Counted from the stretch's first letter, positions 1 through 7,678 are shown. The stretch: 26,212 nucleotides of DNA from Candidatus Omnitrophota bacterium (GCA_003485765.1 DNHS01000016.1:1-26212); one strand, 5' to 3'. Translations and numbers: made by a program. The notes: generated from the sequence alone by a model not told the origin.

Positions 1-37
1 GTACAATTATCTTGACACTACTAAAGTTAAATAAGGG

Positions 38-65
38 TTGACAGAAAAGTATAAGTTGGTATAAT
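38..65 (+). promoter_or_regulatory. sigma70-type promoter of the riboflavin operon
   Basis: A perfect -35 TTGACA (38-43) and a perfect -10 TATAAT (60-65) are separated by 16 bp. The predicted start near 72 falls at the first base of the riboswitch P1 helix, which is the arrangement expected if this promoter drives the riboswitch-controlled transcript. A second TTGACA at 12-17 has no matching -10. Confidence 0.8.
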
Positions 66-72
66 ACGTATA

Positions 73-187
73 ATCTTCGGGAGAGGGTGAAATTCCCCAC
101 CGGCGGTATAGTCCGCGAGCTCTCATAAAAGAGGGCAGACTTGGCGCGATTCCAGGACCGATTGTGAAAGGCTAGATGGGAGAAGAT
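73..187 (+). promoter_or_regulatory. FMN riboswitch (RFN element)
   Basis: The sequence shows the conserved RFN landmarks in order: the P1 5' strand ATCTTC (73-78), AGGGTGAAATTCC, the ACCGGCGGT block, GTCCGCGAGC, GATTCCAGGACCGA, GTGAAAGGC, then ATGGGAGAAGAT closing P1 with GAAGAT (182-187). This aptamer is known to bind FMN and lower expression of riboflavin genes. The gene 59 bases downstream is ribBA, which fits. Between aptamer and gene lies an intrinsic terminator whose 5' arm can instead pair with the P1 5' strand, so control by premature termination is likely. Confidence 0.96.
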
Positions 188-207
188 AAGTATAGTACTT
201 TTATATT

Positions 208-236
208 GCCCGAAGACTTTCTTCGGGCATTTTAAT
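208..236 (+). terminator. riboswitch-controlled intrinsic terminator
   Basis: An 8-bp perfect stem, GCCCGAAG (208-215) with CTTCGGGC (221-228), has a 5-nt loop and is followed by an ATTTTAATTT tract. The 5' arm region 209-216 (CCCGAAGA) is also the exact complement of 74-81 (TCTTCGGG). That segment contains the P1 5' strand of the aptamer. FMN-bound P1 would therefore free the terminator, while without ligand 74-81 with 209-216 can act as an antiterminator. Only 9 bases separate the T-tract from the ribBA start codon. Confidence 0.88.
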
Positions 237-245
237 TTAACTCTT

Positions 246-1493
246 ATGAAATTCAATCCGATACCTGAAATTATTAAGGACCTAAGAAAAGGCAAGATGG
301 TCATTGTTGTGGATGACGAAGACCGCGAGAACGAGGGAGACCTTGTTATCGCGGCCAGCTTTGCTGTGCCTTCAGCGATTAATTTCATAATAAAGTATGC
401 CAGAGGGCTTGTGTGCATGCCCATGGAAGGCGAAAGGCTTGATGAACTCGGGCTGCATCCAATGTTTGAGGACAATCAGGATACTTTTAAGACTGCATGG
501 GCTATCTCTGTGGACGCTAAAAAAAGGACAACTACAGGCATATCCGCTCATGACCGCTCAGCTACTATAAAAGCCCTTGTAAATCCTAAGACAAAACCAG
601 ATGATCTTGCAAGGCCTGGCCATGTATTTCCTTTGCGGGCAAAAGATGGCGGAGTTTTAACGCGAGCGGGCCATACAGAGGCATGCGTTGATTTGATGAA
701 GCTGGCAGGATTGTATCCGGCAGGGGTTATATGCGAGATAATAAATGATGACGGCACTATGGCCAGGCAGAAAGACCTGGTAAAATTTTCAAAAAAATAT
801 AAACTTAAAATATGCACGATTGCCAGTTTAATTAATTACAGGCGGAAATCAGAGAGGCTTGTGACTTGTATTGCCTCCAGCCAAATCCCTACAGATTATG
901 GGATGTTTAAATTATATCTTTATGAATCAAGTATTGATAAATATCAACATATAGCGCTTGTAAAAGGTGATGTGAAAGGAAAAAGAGATGTTTTAGTGCG
1001 CGTACATTCAGAATGCCTTACAGGCGATATATTTGGCTCTAGAAGATGCGATTGCGGGGAACAACTTCGTAAGACTATGAAACTTATAGGAGAAAGGCCA
1101 AGAGGCGTTCTTTTATATATGAGGCAGGAAGGCCGCGGCATAGGACTAGCGAATAAGATAAAGGCATATACGCTACAGGATAAAGGCTTTGATACAGTAG
1201 AGGCAAATGAACAGCTTGGTTTTAAGCCGGATTTGAGGGATTATGGCATAGGCGCTCAAATACTAGCAGACTTGGGATTGAAGACAATACAGCTTATTAC
1301 AAATAATCCGCGCAAGATAGTGGGTTTATCAGGTTATGGACTGGAGGTGGTAAAAAGGGTTCCTATGGAAGTGCAGCCTAATAGCGCTAATAAGAGGTAT
1401 CTGGAAACCAAAAAGGAAAAATTAGGGCATCTTATTAAAGTAGGGACAGCACAATGCGCTATCCCTACAACAAGAGGAGGGGTATATGTATAA
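246..1493 (+). CDS. ribBA: bifunctional 3,4-dihydroxy-2-butanone-4-phosphate synthase / GTP cyclohydrolase II
   Basis: It makes both precursors of riboflavin: DHBP from ribulose 5-phosphate (N-terminal half) and the pyrimidine from GTP (C-terminal half). Visible DHBP synthase motifs are DDEDRENEGDL (residues 23-33), TTTGISAHDR (95-104) and GGVLTRAGHTEA (135-146). The cyclohydrolase II zinc cysteines are C257, C268 and C270 (HSEC, then RCDCGEQ), followed by MRQEGRGIGLANK (292-304) and TNNPRKI (352-358). The length of 415 aa is normal for the fusion. It is the first gene behind the FMN riboswitch. No Shine-Dalgarno sequence is visible before the ATG (the upstream bases are TTTAACTCTT), which is odd for the lead gene of an operon. 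The start is supported by the normal RibB N-terminus. Its end overlaps ribH by 8 nt. Confidence 0.97.
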   Translation: MKFNPIPEIIKDLRKGKMVIVVDDEDRENEGDLVIAASFAVPSAINFIIKYARGLVCMPMEGERLDELGLHPMFEDNQDTFKTAWAISVDAKKRTTTGISAHDRSATIKALVNPKTKPDDLARPGHVFPLRAKDGGVLTRAGHTEACVDLMKLAGLYPAGVICEIINDDGTMARQKDLVKFSKKYKLKICTIASLINYRRKSERLVTCIASSQIPTDYGMFKLYLYESSIDKYQHIALVKGDVKGKRDVLVRVHSECLTGDIFGSRRCDCGEQLRKTMKLIGERPRGVLLYMRQEGRGIGLANKIKAYTLQDKGFDTVEANEQLGFKPDLRDYGIGAQILADLGLKTIQLITNNPRKIVGLSGYGLEVVKRVPMEVQPNSANKRYLETKKEKLGHLIKVGTAQCAIPTTRGGVYV

Positions 1494-1950
1494 GGTAATT
1501 CAGGGGGAACTTATTGCAAAAGGCAGGAAATTTGGTATTATAGCATCTAGATTCAATGACTTTATTACCAACAGGCTGCTGGAAGGATGCGTTGATGAAC
1601 TTGTAAGACATGGCGCAAAAGATAGCGATATAGAAGTTGTCTGGGCTCCTGGCGCATTTGAGATACCTGTTCTTGCAAATCATATGGCAAAGAGCAAAAA
1701 ATATGATTCAATAATATGCCTAGGTACTATAATAAAAGGAGCAACGCCTCATTTTGATTATATTGCAAGCGAGGCATCAAAAGGTATTGCGAATGTTTCT
1801 TTAAATACAGGCGTGCCTTTGATATTCGGAATAATTACAGCTGATTCAATAGAGCAGGCAATAGAAAGGGCAGGCACAAAACAGGGCAACAAAGGCCGTG
1901 ACGCAGCCCGCTCAGCTATTGAAATGGCTAACCTGGTGGCGGAACTTTAA
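1486..1950 (+). CDS. ribH: 6,7-dimethyl-8-ribityllumazine synthase
   Basis: It condenses the ribityl-pyrimidine with DHBP to form lumazine, the penultimate riboflavin step. It is usually a 60-mer or pentamer in the cytoplasm. Family motifs are all present: SRFNDFI near the N-terminus (substrate stacking Phe), WAPGAFEIP, CLGTIIKGATPHFDY (with the catalytic His region) and GNKGRDAA near the C-terminus. The 154 aa length is typical. A strong AGGAGG (1475-1480) sits upstream of the ATG inside the end of ribBA, so translation is probably coupled. nusB begins 1 nt after the stop. Confidence 0.96.
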   Translation: MYKVIQGELIAKGRKFGIIASRFNDFITNRLLEGCVDELVRHGAKDSDIEVVWAPGAFEIPVLANHMAKSKKYDSIICLGTIIKGATPHFDYIASEASKGIANVSLNTGVPLIFGIITADSIEQAIERAGTKQGNKGRDAARSAIEMANLVAEL

Positions 1951-1951
1951 T

Positions 1952-2380
1952 ATGCGTAAACGCACTTTTGCAAGGGAATGCGCTTTAAAGATTCTTTATA
2001 GGATAGAGATTTCCAAGGAGTCTGTGGCTTCCAGCCTAAAAGACTTTTGGTCAAAATCAGCTGAGTCTATAGATAAGGAATCCCATGATTTTGCTGAAAC
2101 GCTGGTAAAAGGCGCATGCGAAAATATTAAGACAATAGATGAGATTATTTCAAAATATACGGAAAATTGGAATATTTCCAGGATGGCTGTTATAGACAGG
2201 AACGTTATGCGCATGTCTATATATGAGATGCTTTATAGAGATGATATACCGCCGAATGTTTCTATAAATGAGGCTATAGAGCTTGCCAAAAAGTATGGGG
2301 ACATTGATTCTGGAAAGTTTGTCAATGGGATACTTGATAAAATAAAAAAAGTAGAATTAAAGGATAAATGGGCAAAGTAG
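1952..2380 (+). CDS. nusB: transcription antitermination factor NusB
   Basis: NusB binds boxA RNA with ribosomal protein S10 in the rRNA antitermination complex. The sequence shows the helical NusB fold signatures: a basic N-terminus (MRKRTFARECALKILY), FAETLVKGA in the middle, and the conserved block IDRNVMRMSIYEML, then PPNVSINEAIELAKKYG and SGKFVNGILDKI. With the ATG at 1952 it is 142 aa, the usual size. A frame extension to 1898 adds 18 residues overlapping ribH that do not look like NusB, so I reject it. A GGTGGCGG purine stretch lies at 1935-1942. The ribH-nusB pairing is common in bacteria, but here it is under an FMN riboswitch. It overlaps the next gene by 13 nt. Confidence 0.94.
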   Translation: MRKRTFARECALKILYRIEISKESVASSLKDFWSKSAESIDKESHDFAETLVKGACENIKTIDEIISKYTENWNISRMAVIDRNVMRMSIYEMLYRDDIPPNVSINEAIELAKKYGDIDSGKFVNGILDKIKKVELKDKWAK

Positions 2381-3213
2381 CCGACCTTCACGTTCATACA
2401 GACGTTTCCGACGGCACCTTTTCTCCTGAAAAGGTCGTGGGATACGCCAAGCTGCAGGGCCTGGATGCTATTGCAATAACAGACCATGACACTTGCGCTG
2501 CGATTACGCCTGCCATTATGATTGCAAAGGATATGGATATAGAGATTATCCCTGGCGTGGAATTGACTATAGATGTGGAAGACGATGAAATACATATACT
2601 GGGGTATTTTATAGACTGGCAGGACAACTCATTTATAAAAAAACTGGAAGAATTGTGCAGGGCCAGGGAAGAAAGGGCAAAGGAGATTTTAAGAAGGCTG
2701 AACGAACAGGGCATTGATTTAAAATATGAGGATTTACTGGAAATCGCAGGCTCTAGGACTGGCTCTGTGGGAAGACTGCACATAGCAAATCTTTTGTATA
2801 AAAAAGGAAAGGTAGCTTGTATTAGAGAAGCATTTACAAAATATATTGGCAATGATTCGCCTGCGTATGTAAAGAAATTCAAATTGTCTCCAAGAGAGGC
2901 AGCGGATATGATAAAAGCTGTAGGCGGGGTCAGCGTTCTAGCCCATCCTAAAACAATTAATACAGAAACTAAACCTTTAAAAGATATTGTGAAAATGCTT
3001 GTAAGTGAAGGCATACAGGGTATAGAGGCGTATCACTCAGATCATAATAGCAGGGAATCATCCGAATTCAAGAAACTGGCCAGCGAATATGGCTTGCTTA
3101 TAACAGGCGGCTCTGATTGCCATGGGCTTGGAAAAAAAGAAGTGTTGCTGGGTAAGGTAAAGATTCCGTACGAGCTTGTGGAAAAACTAAGAGATGCGGC
3201 GATGGCGAGGTAA
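2368..3213 (+). CDS. PHP-domain phosphoesterase, RNase AM / YciV (TrpH) family
   Basis: It is a polymerase-and-histidinol-phosphatase (PHP) metal hydrolase. The motifs give the full metal site: DLHVHTDVSDG (H8, H10), ITDHDTC, PGVELT, EIHILGYF, VLAHPK and GGSDCHG. At 281 aa it is close to E. coli YciV (RNase AM, about 290 aa). That enzyme trims 5' ends of RNAs, including rRNA precursors, and related enzymes hydrolyse 3',5'-nucleoside bisphosphates. The start overlaps nusB by 13 nt with AAGG (2360-2363) four bases upstream. Its place after nusB suggests an rRNA or RNA maturation role rather than riboflavin synthesis. The exact substrate cannot be told from sequence. Confidence 0.85.
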   Translation: MGKVADLHVHTDVSDGTFSPEKVVGYAKLQGLDAIAITDHDTCAAITPAIMIAKDMDIEIIPGVELTIDVEDDEIHILGYFIDWQDNSFIKKLEELCRAREERAKEILRRLNEQGIDLKYEDLLEIAGSRTGSVGRLHIANLLYKKGKVACIREAFTKYIGNDSPAYVKKFKLSPREAADMIKAVGGVSVLAHPKTINTETKPLKDIVKMLVSEGIQGIEAYHSDHNSRESSEFKKLASEYGLLITGGSDCHGLGKKEVLLGKVKIPYELVEKLRDAAMAR

Positions 3214-3216
3214 TTT

Positions 3217-4314
3217 ATGAAGAGAGATGAATTTTTTATGAGAAAGGTTTTGGAGCTGGCTGAAAGAGGAAAAAGGACTACCAGCCCTAATCCTATGGTA
3301 GGCGCGTTGGTCGTAAAGAATGGGAAAATTATATCAAGCGCTTATCATAGACGGCCAGGAGGCCTGCACGCAGAGGCGATTGCGTTAAAAAGAACTGGCC
3401 AGAACGCAAAAGGCGCGACGCTTTATGTGAATCTTGAGCCATGCGCCCATTTAGGAAGAACGCCTCCATGCTCAAAGGCAATTATAAAAAGCGGGATAAA
3501 AGAGGTTTGTTGCTCAATGATTGACCCAAATCCTTTGAATAATGGAAAAGGTAAAAAGGAATTAGAGAAAAATGGCGTTAACGTTAGAGTGGGGATTTTA
3601 GCTAAAGAAGCAGCAAAGTTAAATGAAGTTTTTATAAAATATGTTACAAAGAAGATGCCTTTTGTGACAATAAAGGCTGCCGAGTCTCTGGATGGCAAGA
3701 TAGCTACGAAGACAATGGATTCCAAATGGATTACAGGGAATGAGTCTAGGGATTATTCGCACAGTCTGCGCAGCGAAATGGATGCTGTGCTTGTGGGCGT
3801 GAATACAATAATGAGAGATGATCCAATTCTGACTTCAAGAAGAAATAAGTCACCTATAAAGATTGTGTTAGATTCAAAGCTAAGGGTTCCTGAAAGCGCA
3901 AATATTTTTTCAAAAAAATCTCCGGCGCTGAATATAGTGGCAATCCTGAGAAAATCATTAAGGGCCCCGCATATATTAAAAAAAGTGGAGAGATTTAATA
4001 AAAAAGGGATTCTCATTATAGCGTGCCCTGGCAAGAATAACAGGATTGATCTGGAATGGCTTTTAAAAGAGCTGGCGGAACTTGAGATCAGCCGCTTATT
4101 AGTAGAAGGCGGAGGCGATACTATAGCAGGATTTTTAGAGCAAGGATTTGTGGACAGAGTTTTATTTTTCATTGCGCCCAAAATTATAGGCGGAAGAAAT
4201 GCCGTGACTTCAGTTGAAGGGGAAGGCATAGATAAGGTAAGCAAGGCAGTAAATTTGAAAGACGTAAAAATTGAGCGCGTCGGAGAGGATATTCTAATTA
4301 GCGGGGGCTGCTAA
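3217..4314 (+). CDS. ribD: bifunctional riboflavin deaminase/reductase RibD
   Basis: It performs the deamination and side-chain reduction steps between the GTP cyclohydrolase product and the ribityl-pyrimidine. The N-terminal zinc deaminase has H51-A-E53, C76 and C85 (EPCAHLGRTPPC). The C-terminal NADPH reductase starts near residue 149 (PFVTIKAAESLDGKIAT) and includes SEMDAVLVGVNTI, DDPILTSR and LLVEGGGDTI. The 365 aa length is normal. The start is 3 nt after the PHP stop, with GCGAGG (3205-3210) as ribosome-binding site. The stop codon lies inside a 17-bp hairpin element described separately. Confidence 0.96.
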   Translation: MKRDEFFMRKVLELAERGKRTTSPNPMVGALVVKNGKIISSAYHRRPGGLHAEAIALKRTGQNAKGATLYVNLEPCAHLGRTPPCSKAIIKSGIKEVCCSMIDPNPLNNGKGKKELEKNGVNVRVGILAKEAAKLNEVFIKYVTKKMPFVTIKAAESLDGKIATKTMDSKWITGNESRDYSHSLRSEMDAVLVGVNTIMRDDPILTSRRNKSPIKIVLDSKLRVPESANIFSKKSPALNIVAILRKSLRAPHILKKVERFNKKGILIIACPGKNNRIDLEWLLKELAELEISRLLVEGGGDTIAGFLEQGFVDRVLFFIAPKIIGGRNAVTSVEGEGIDKVSKAVNLKDVKIERVGEDILISGGC

Positions 4315-4351
4315 GGTTACATTTCTGTCATTGTCAGAAATGTAACCTTGG
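4311..4351. repeat. intergenic hairpin element, copy A (ribD/ribE)
   Basis: Perfect 15-bp arms, 4313-4327 and 4335-4349, flank a 7-nt loop, and two more closing pairs include one G-T. There is no T-run after it, so it is not a classical terminator. On the minus strand it aligns without gaps over 41 nt to the element at 16014-16054, with 29 identities. The stop codon of ribD (4312-4314) is part of the left arm. Confidence 0.8.
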
Positions 4352-4376
4352 GCGCGTTAGATAGGGGGCGGATTAG

Positions 4377-5006
4377 ATGTTTACAGGGATAATTGAAGAA
4401 GTAGGCATTGTAAAAGGGATAAATAAAACTGGCGCAGGCGCTTTATTGAAGATAGAAGCTAGTAAAGTGCATTCCGACGCTAAAATAGGCGACAGTATCT
4501 GCGTAAACGGTTCATGCCTGAGCGTAGTTGAAATCAGCGGAAATATTTTAAGTTTTGATGTAATACCTGAAACGCTTAAAAGGACCTCTCTGGCTCATTT
4601 AAAGATTAATTATTCTGTGAACCTGGAAAGAAGCGTTAAGGCTGATTCCAGGATGGGCGGCCATTTTCTCACAGGCCATGTGGATTATAAAGGCAGCATT
4701 ATTGATATATCCAGAAAATCAGAAGGCGTTGGTTTTAAATTGTCGCTTCCAAAAGAATATTCCAGTTTTGTGGTTGAAAAAGGCTCTGTGGGACTTGATG
4801 GCGTTAGCCTTACAGTGGCAAGCGTGACAGAAGAATATTTTACAGCATATCTTATACCGCATACACTTAGAAGCACCACGTTTTCTATGAAGAAAAAGGG
4901 CGATTTTATAAATGTCGAGACAGATATAATAGGAAAATATGTAGCAAAAGATAAAGCAAAAGCCAGCGACTTCAAGGATATCCTGAGAGAATACGGATAT
5001 ATGTAG
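4377..5006 (+). CDS. ribE: riboflavin synthase, alpha chain
   Basis: It dismutates two lumazines into riboflavin and a pyrimidine, the last step of the pathway. It has the tandem lumazine-binding domains: the first begins MFTGIIEEVG with GDSICVNGSCLSV, and the second follows MGGHFLTGHVD with GSVGLDGVSLTV. The 209 aa length is standard for the trimeric enzyme. AGGGGGCGG precedes the ATG. It is the last riboflavin gene of the operon, separated from ribD by hairpin copy A. The gene is called ribE or ribC depending on species. Confidence 0.96.
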   Translation: MFTGIIEEVGIVKGINKTGAGALLKIEASKVHSDAKIGDSICVNGSCLSVVEISGNILSFDVIPETLKRTSLAHLKINYSVNLERSVKADSRMGGHFLTGHVDYKGSIIDISRKSEGVGFKLSLPKEYSSFVVEKGSVGLDGVSLTVASVTEEYFTAYLIPHTLRSTTFSMKKKGDFINVETDIIGKYVAKDKAKASDFKDILREYGYM

Positions 5007-5013
5007 CAATATA

Positions 5014-6054
5014 ATGCCACGCCGAATATTTGTTAAAATATTTTTTGGGTTTGTAATATTAGTCATAATATTTTCCGCAGTGGTTTATTTTTTCGCTAAA
5101 CCAATTCTCCTCTCCGTAACTCAGAAAGAACTCCATAAGATTTTCAAAGAAAGCTCTGTTCAGGGCATAAAAGTCACGCTTAATTTCGCGGAATTCCAAA
5201 ATATAAAGATCAGAGAAAAAATGTTTGATGTGAATATTAAAAAGGCAAGGGTTTATTATGATCTGCGCTCAATATTGAATAAGAAAATAAATAAAGCAGA
5301 AGCTATTGACGTAGATTTGAATTTCGATAAAGACGATATTAAAATAAAGGCAAAGGCGTCTTTACAATTAGACATGGCTGCGAAGTCAATTGATTACATA
5401 AAACTCAATGTTTCTTCATGTAGGACTAATTTATTTGAGATAGAAGGTTTGATTCTAAGCGCGTTTCAGGGCCAGAATACAGGAGAATTTTATATAAAAG
5501 CTATCAATTACAATAAGCTAAAAGTAGCTGATGTTATGGGAAAAAGCGAGTTAAAAGGCAAGCTCCTGCGCATAAGCCCTTTATTGGTCAGTTTTCTCGG
5601 GGGCAATGTGAAAGGAGAATTTAACATTACACTGGACCAGGATATGGATTATAATTTAAGCCTTAATACGCAGGGCATGGAAATAAAGAGATTTGTGGAT
5701 GATATGAAGCTTAACGAGAAATTTGACATGACAGGGAGATTGGGCGGCGCGTTTTATCTCTCAGGTAAAGGCCAGGATATAAAAGACATAAAAGGCGATT
5801 TTAATACAGGCGCCCCAGGGGGCGTATTGATTATAAAGGATAAAACGTTTCTTGAAAATGTCGCTAAGCAGTCAAACCAGCCGCTTGATATAATAGTGGA
5901 AAGTTTCAGGAATTACAATTATAATAATGGGATGATAAAGCTTTTTATGGAAAGCGGGAATATAGGGCTGGATTTAAAATTAGACGGGAACTCAGGCAAG
6001 CGGAGCCTTACGGTTATTTTGCATGACTTTAACAAGGGAAAGGAGAAACCATGA
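5014..6054 (+). CDS. short YdbH-like (AsmA-type) envelope protein
   Basis: An N-terminal signal anchor (residues 5-30, FVKIFFGFVILVIIFSAVVYFF) is followed by about 315 residues of repeated amphipathic beta-strand pattern with no cysteine-rich or enzymatic motif. The C-terminal third, with GRLGGAFYLSGKG, a PGGVLII strand, FRNYNYNNGMIKL and a final LDLKLDGN strand, resembles the YdbH C-terminal (dicarboxylate-transport-named) domain. E. coli YdbH, about 880 aa, is inner-membrane anchored and bridges to the outer-membrane lipoprotein YnbE for phospholipid transport. This protein is less than half that length. The assignment rests on pattern and on the next gene, which resembles YnbE plus YdbL. 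No clear Shine-Dalgarno is seen; it starts 7 nt after ribE, so coupling is possible. A generic AsmA-family protein is the alternative. Confidence 0.68.
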   Translation: MPRRIFVKIFFGFVILVIIFSAVVYFFAKPILLSVTQKELHKIFKESSVQGIKVTLNFAEFQNIKIREKMFDVNIKKARVYYDLRSILNKKINKAEAIDVDLNFDKDDIKIKAKASLQLDMAAKSIDYIKLNVSSCRTNLFEIEGLILSAFQGQNTGEFYIKAINYNKLKVADVMGKSELKGKLLRISPLLVSFLGGNVKGEFNITLDQDMDYNLSLNTQGMEIKRFVDDMKLNEKFDMTGRLGGAFYLSGKGQDIKDIKGDFNTGAPGGVLIIKDKTFLENVAKQSNQPLDIIVESFRNYNYNNGMIKLFMESGNIGLDLKLDGNSGKRSLTVILHDFNKGKEKP

Positions 6055-6629
6055 AAAAGATTTTTATAGTGCTCATAGTACTGGTTGCTTTTTTTGGATG
6101 CGCTAGAGTAAGGGTAGAGGCGCCCAAGGATCCGATAAAGCTGGATATATCCATGAGACTGGATATCTACCAGCATGTTGCAAAGGATATTGACGCTATT
6201 GAAGGCATAGTTTCCGGAAACGAAAAGAAACCAGCTGTTGGAAAACAGGGAACATGGCTGGATGTATTTGTAAAAGATGTGTATGCCCAGGAATCATTGA
6301 GCCCAGAGGTTGAAAAGGCAGCATATAACCGTAAGGACAGAAAACCCGGATTGGTTTCATTGGAAGAAAAAGGAATTGTTGGAGAGAATAAGTTTGGGCT
6401 TGTTGAGGCAAGGGATTCTGAAAGAGCAGATGCTTCGGTGAACAGCCTGATTAATGCAGAGAATGGCGACCGTATGGTTATATATAAAGCCATTGCAGAG
6501 AAAAACGGGATCAGCGTAGAGGATGTCCAGAAGATTTACGCAAAGAAGCTTCAGGACAACGCCAGTTCAGGTACACCCATAGAGGCAATAAATGAATCTA
6601 CTGGCCAATATGAGTGGAAGGTAAAATGA
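6051..6629 (+). CDS. outer-membrane lipoprotein, apparent YnbE-YdbL (DUF1318) fusion
   Basis: Residues 1-17 form a lipoprotein signal with lipobox AFFGC (Cys17). Residues 17-56 (CARVRVEAPKDPIKLDISM, then VAKDIDAIEG) match the short lipoprotein YnbE, whose hallmark is a VEAPKEPI-like segment. A linker of about 45 residues includes VYAQE, which looks like a decayed signal-peptidase site. Residues from about 103 (SLEEKGIVGENKFGLVEA) to 192, with NAENGDRMVIYKAIAEKNG and EDVQKIYAKKL, match YdbL/DUF1318. In E. coli these are separate proteins encoded next to YdbH. The ATGA overlap with the YdbH-like gene and AGGAG at 6041-6045 support co-translation. Domain names come from memory of the families, not a search. 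Confidence 0.75.
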   Translation: MKKIFIVLIVLVAFFGCARVRVEAPKDPIKLDISMRLDIYQHVAKDIDAIEGIVSGNEKKPAVGKQGTWLDVFVKDVYAQESLSPEVEKAAYNRKDRKPGLVSLEEKGIVGENKFGLVEARDSERADASVNSLINAENGDRMVIYKAIAEKNGISVEDVQKIYAKKLQDNASSGTPIEAINESTGQYEWKVK

Positions 6630-7666
6630 TAATAATAGCTAATTTAGCGGGTTTTTTTATTATAGCTATCCTTATATTATTTTTTAACAAAAAAGCCAGA
6701 GAGTCTGCGTCAAAGGAGAGCGAAGGAAAGATAAATACTCTTCGCAGCGAATGGAGCGATACGCTTTCTAAAAACACAGAGCTTATTTTAAAACAGCTTA
6801 ATGAAAGCGCCAATGTCCAGCAGATGGTAAGCTCCAGCATGGGCGAGAGGCTTGATAACGCGGCAAAGGTTTTCGGCGATGTGAAAAAAAGCCTTGGTTC
6901 CCTGGATGAAAAAACCCAGCAGATTTACGAGGTTGGCAAAGATATAGCGAGTTTACAGGAAATACTTAAGGCCCCTAAAATGAGGGGCGGGCTTGGAGAG
7001 CTGTTTCTGGAGTCGCTTCTTGAGCAGATAATGCCAAATAAAGATTTTTATGAGCTTCAGCATTGTTTTAAGACAGGCGAGAGAGTGGATGCTGCCATCA
7101 AGATAGGCAGCAGGCTTGTGCCTGTGGATTCAAAATTTCCACTTGAGAGTTTTAAACGTTTTGTGGAAGCGACAGGCGATGAAGATAAAAAACGCGCGAA
7201 AAGGGAATTTATAAAAGCGGTAAAGACACATATAGATGATATTGCCGCTAAATATATACTTCCTGACGAAGGCACTTATGATTTTGCCCTTATGTACATA
7301 CCTGCGGAAAATGTGTATTATGAGACGATTATAAAAGACGAAACCTTTGGAGAAGAGAAATCCATATTCAGCCATGCCATAGCCAAAAAAGTAATACCTG
7401 TATCGCCGAATAGTTTTTATGCGTACCTGCAGGTGATTATCCTTGGCATGAAAGGCCTGAAGGTGGAAGAAAAAGCGCAGGAAGTTATAAAGATGCTGAT
7501 TACTCTAAAAGGTTCTCTTGGAAAATTCACGCAGGATTTTGAGGTAATGGGCAGTCATATTGACAATATAAAATCAAGCTATGAAAGGGCAGTAAAAAGT
7601 TTAGATAAATTCGAAGACAAGCTGCTCTCGGCAGATTCGCTGGAAGAAAAGAAAAAATTGGAATGA
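6626..7666 (+). CDS. rmuC: RmuC-family DNA recombination protein
   Basis: An N-terminal membrane segment (about residues 2-19, IIANLAGFFIIAILILFF) is followed by a coiled-coil-rich stretch (20-110) and the RmuC nuclease-like domain: KMRGGLGELFLESLLEQIMP, the conserved VDAAIKIG and PVDSKFPLESFKRF, and FALMYIPAENVYYE. RmuC limits DNA inversions at short repeats; its PD-(D/E)XK-like fold suggests nuclease activity. I chose the ATG at 6626, which overlaps the previous stop as ATGA and has GGAAGG upstream. A GTG four codons earlier (6614) is possible. The 346 aa length is within the range of shorter RmuC proteins. Confidence 0.9.
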   Translation: MIIIANLAGFFIIAILILFFNKKARESASKESEGKINTLRSEWSDTLSKNTELILKQLNESANVQQMVSSSMGERLDNAAKVFGDVKKSLGSLDEKTQQIYEVGKDIASLQEILKAPKMRGGLGELFLESLLEQIMPNKDFYELQHCFKTGERVDAAIKIGSRLVPVDSKFPLESFKRFVEATGDEDKKRAKREFIKAVKTHIDDIAAKYILPDEGTYDFALMYIPAENVYYETIIKDETFGEEKSIFSHAIAKKVIPVSPNSFYAYLQVIILGMKGLKVEEKAQEVIKMLITLKGSLGKFTQDFEVMGSHIDNIKSSYERAVKSLDKFEDKLLSADSLEEKKKLE

Positions 7667-7678
7667 CGTTATAATTAT

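Noticed and set aside
548..817. Long antisense open frames opposite ribBA and many other genes
   Set aside because: They lie wholly opposite strongly conserved genes, have no family motif or ribosome-binding site, and reflect codon bias of the sense gene.
4311..4351. Hairpin after ribD as an intrinsic terminator
   Set aside because: The stem is followed by GGCGCG rather than a T-run, and ribE of the same pathway follows at once.
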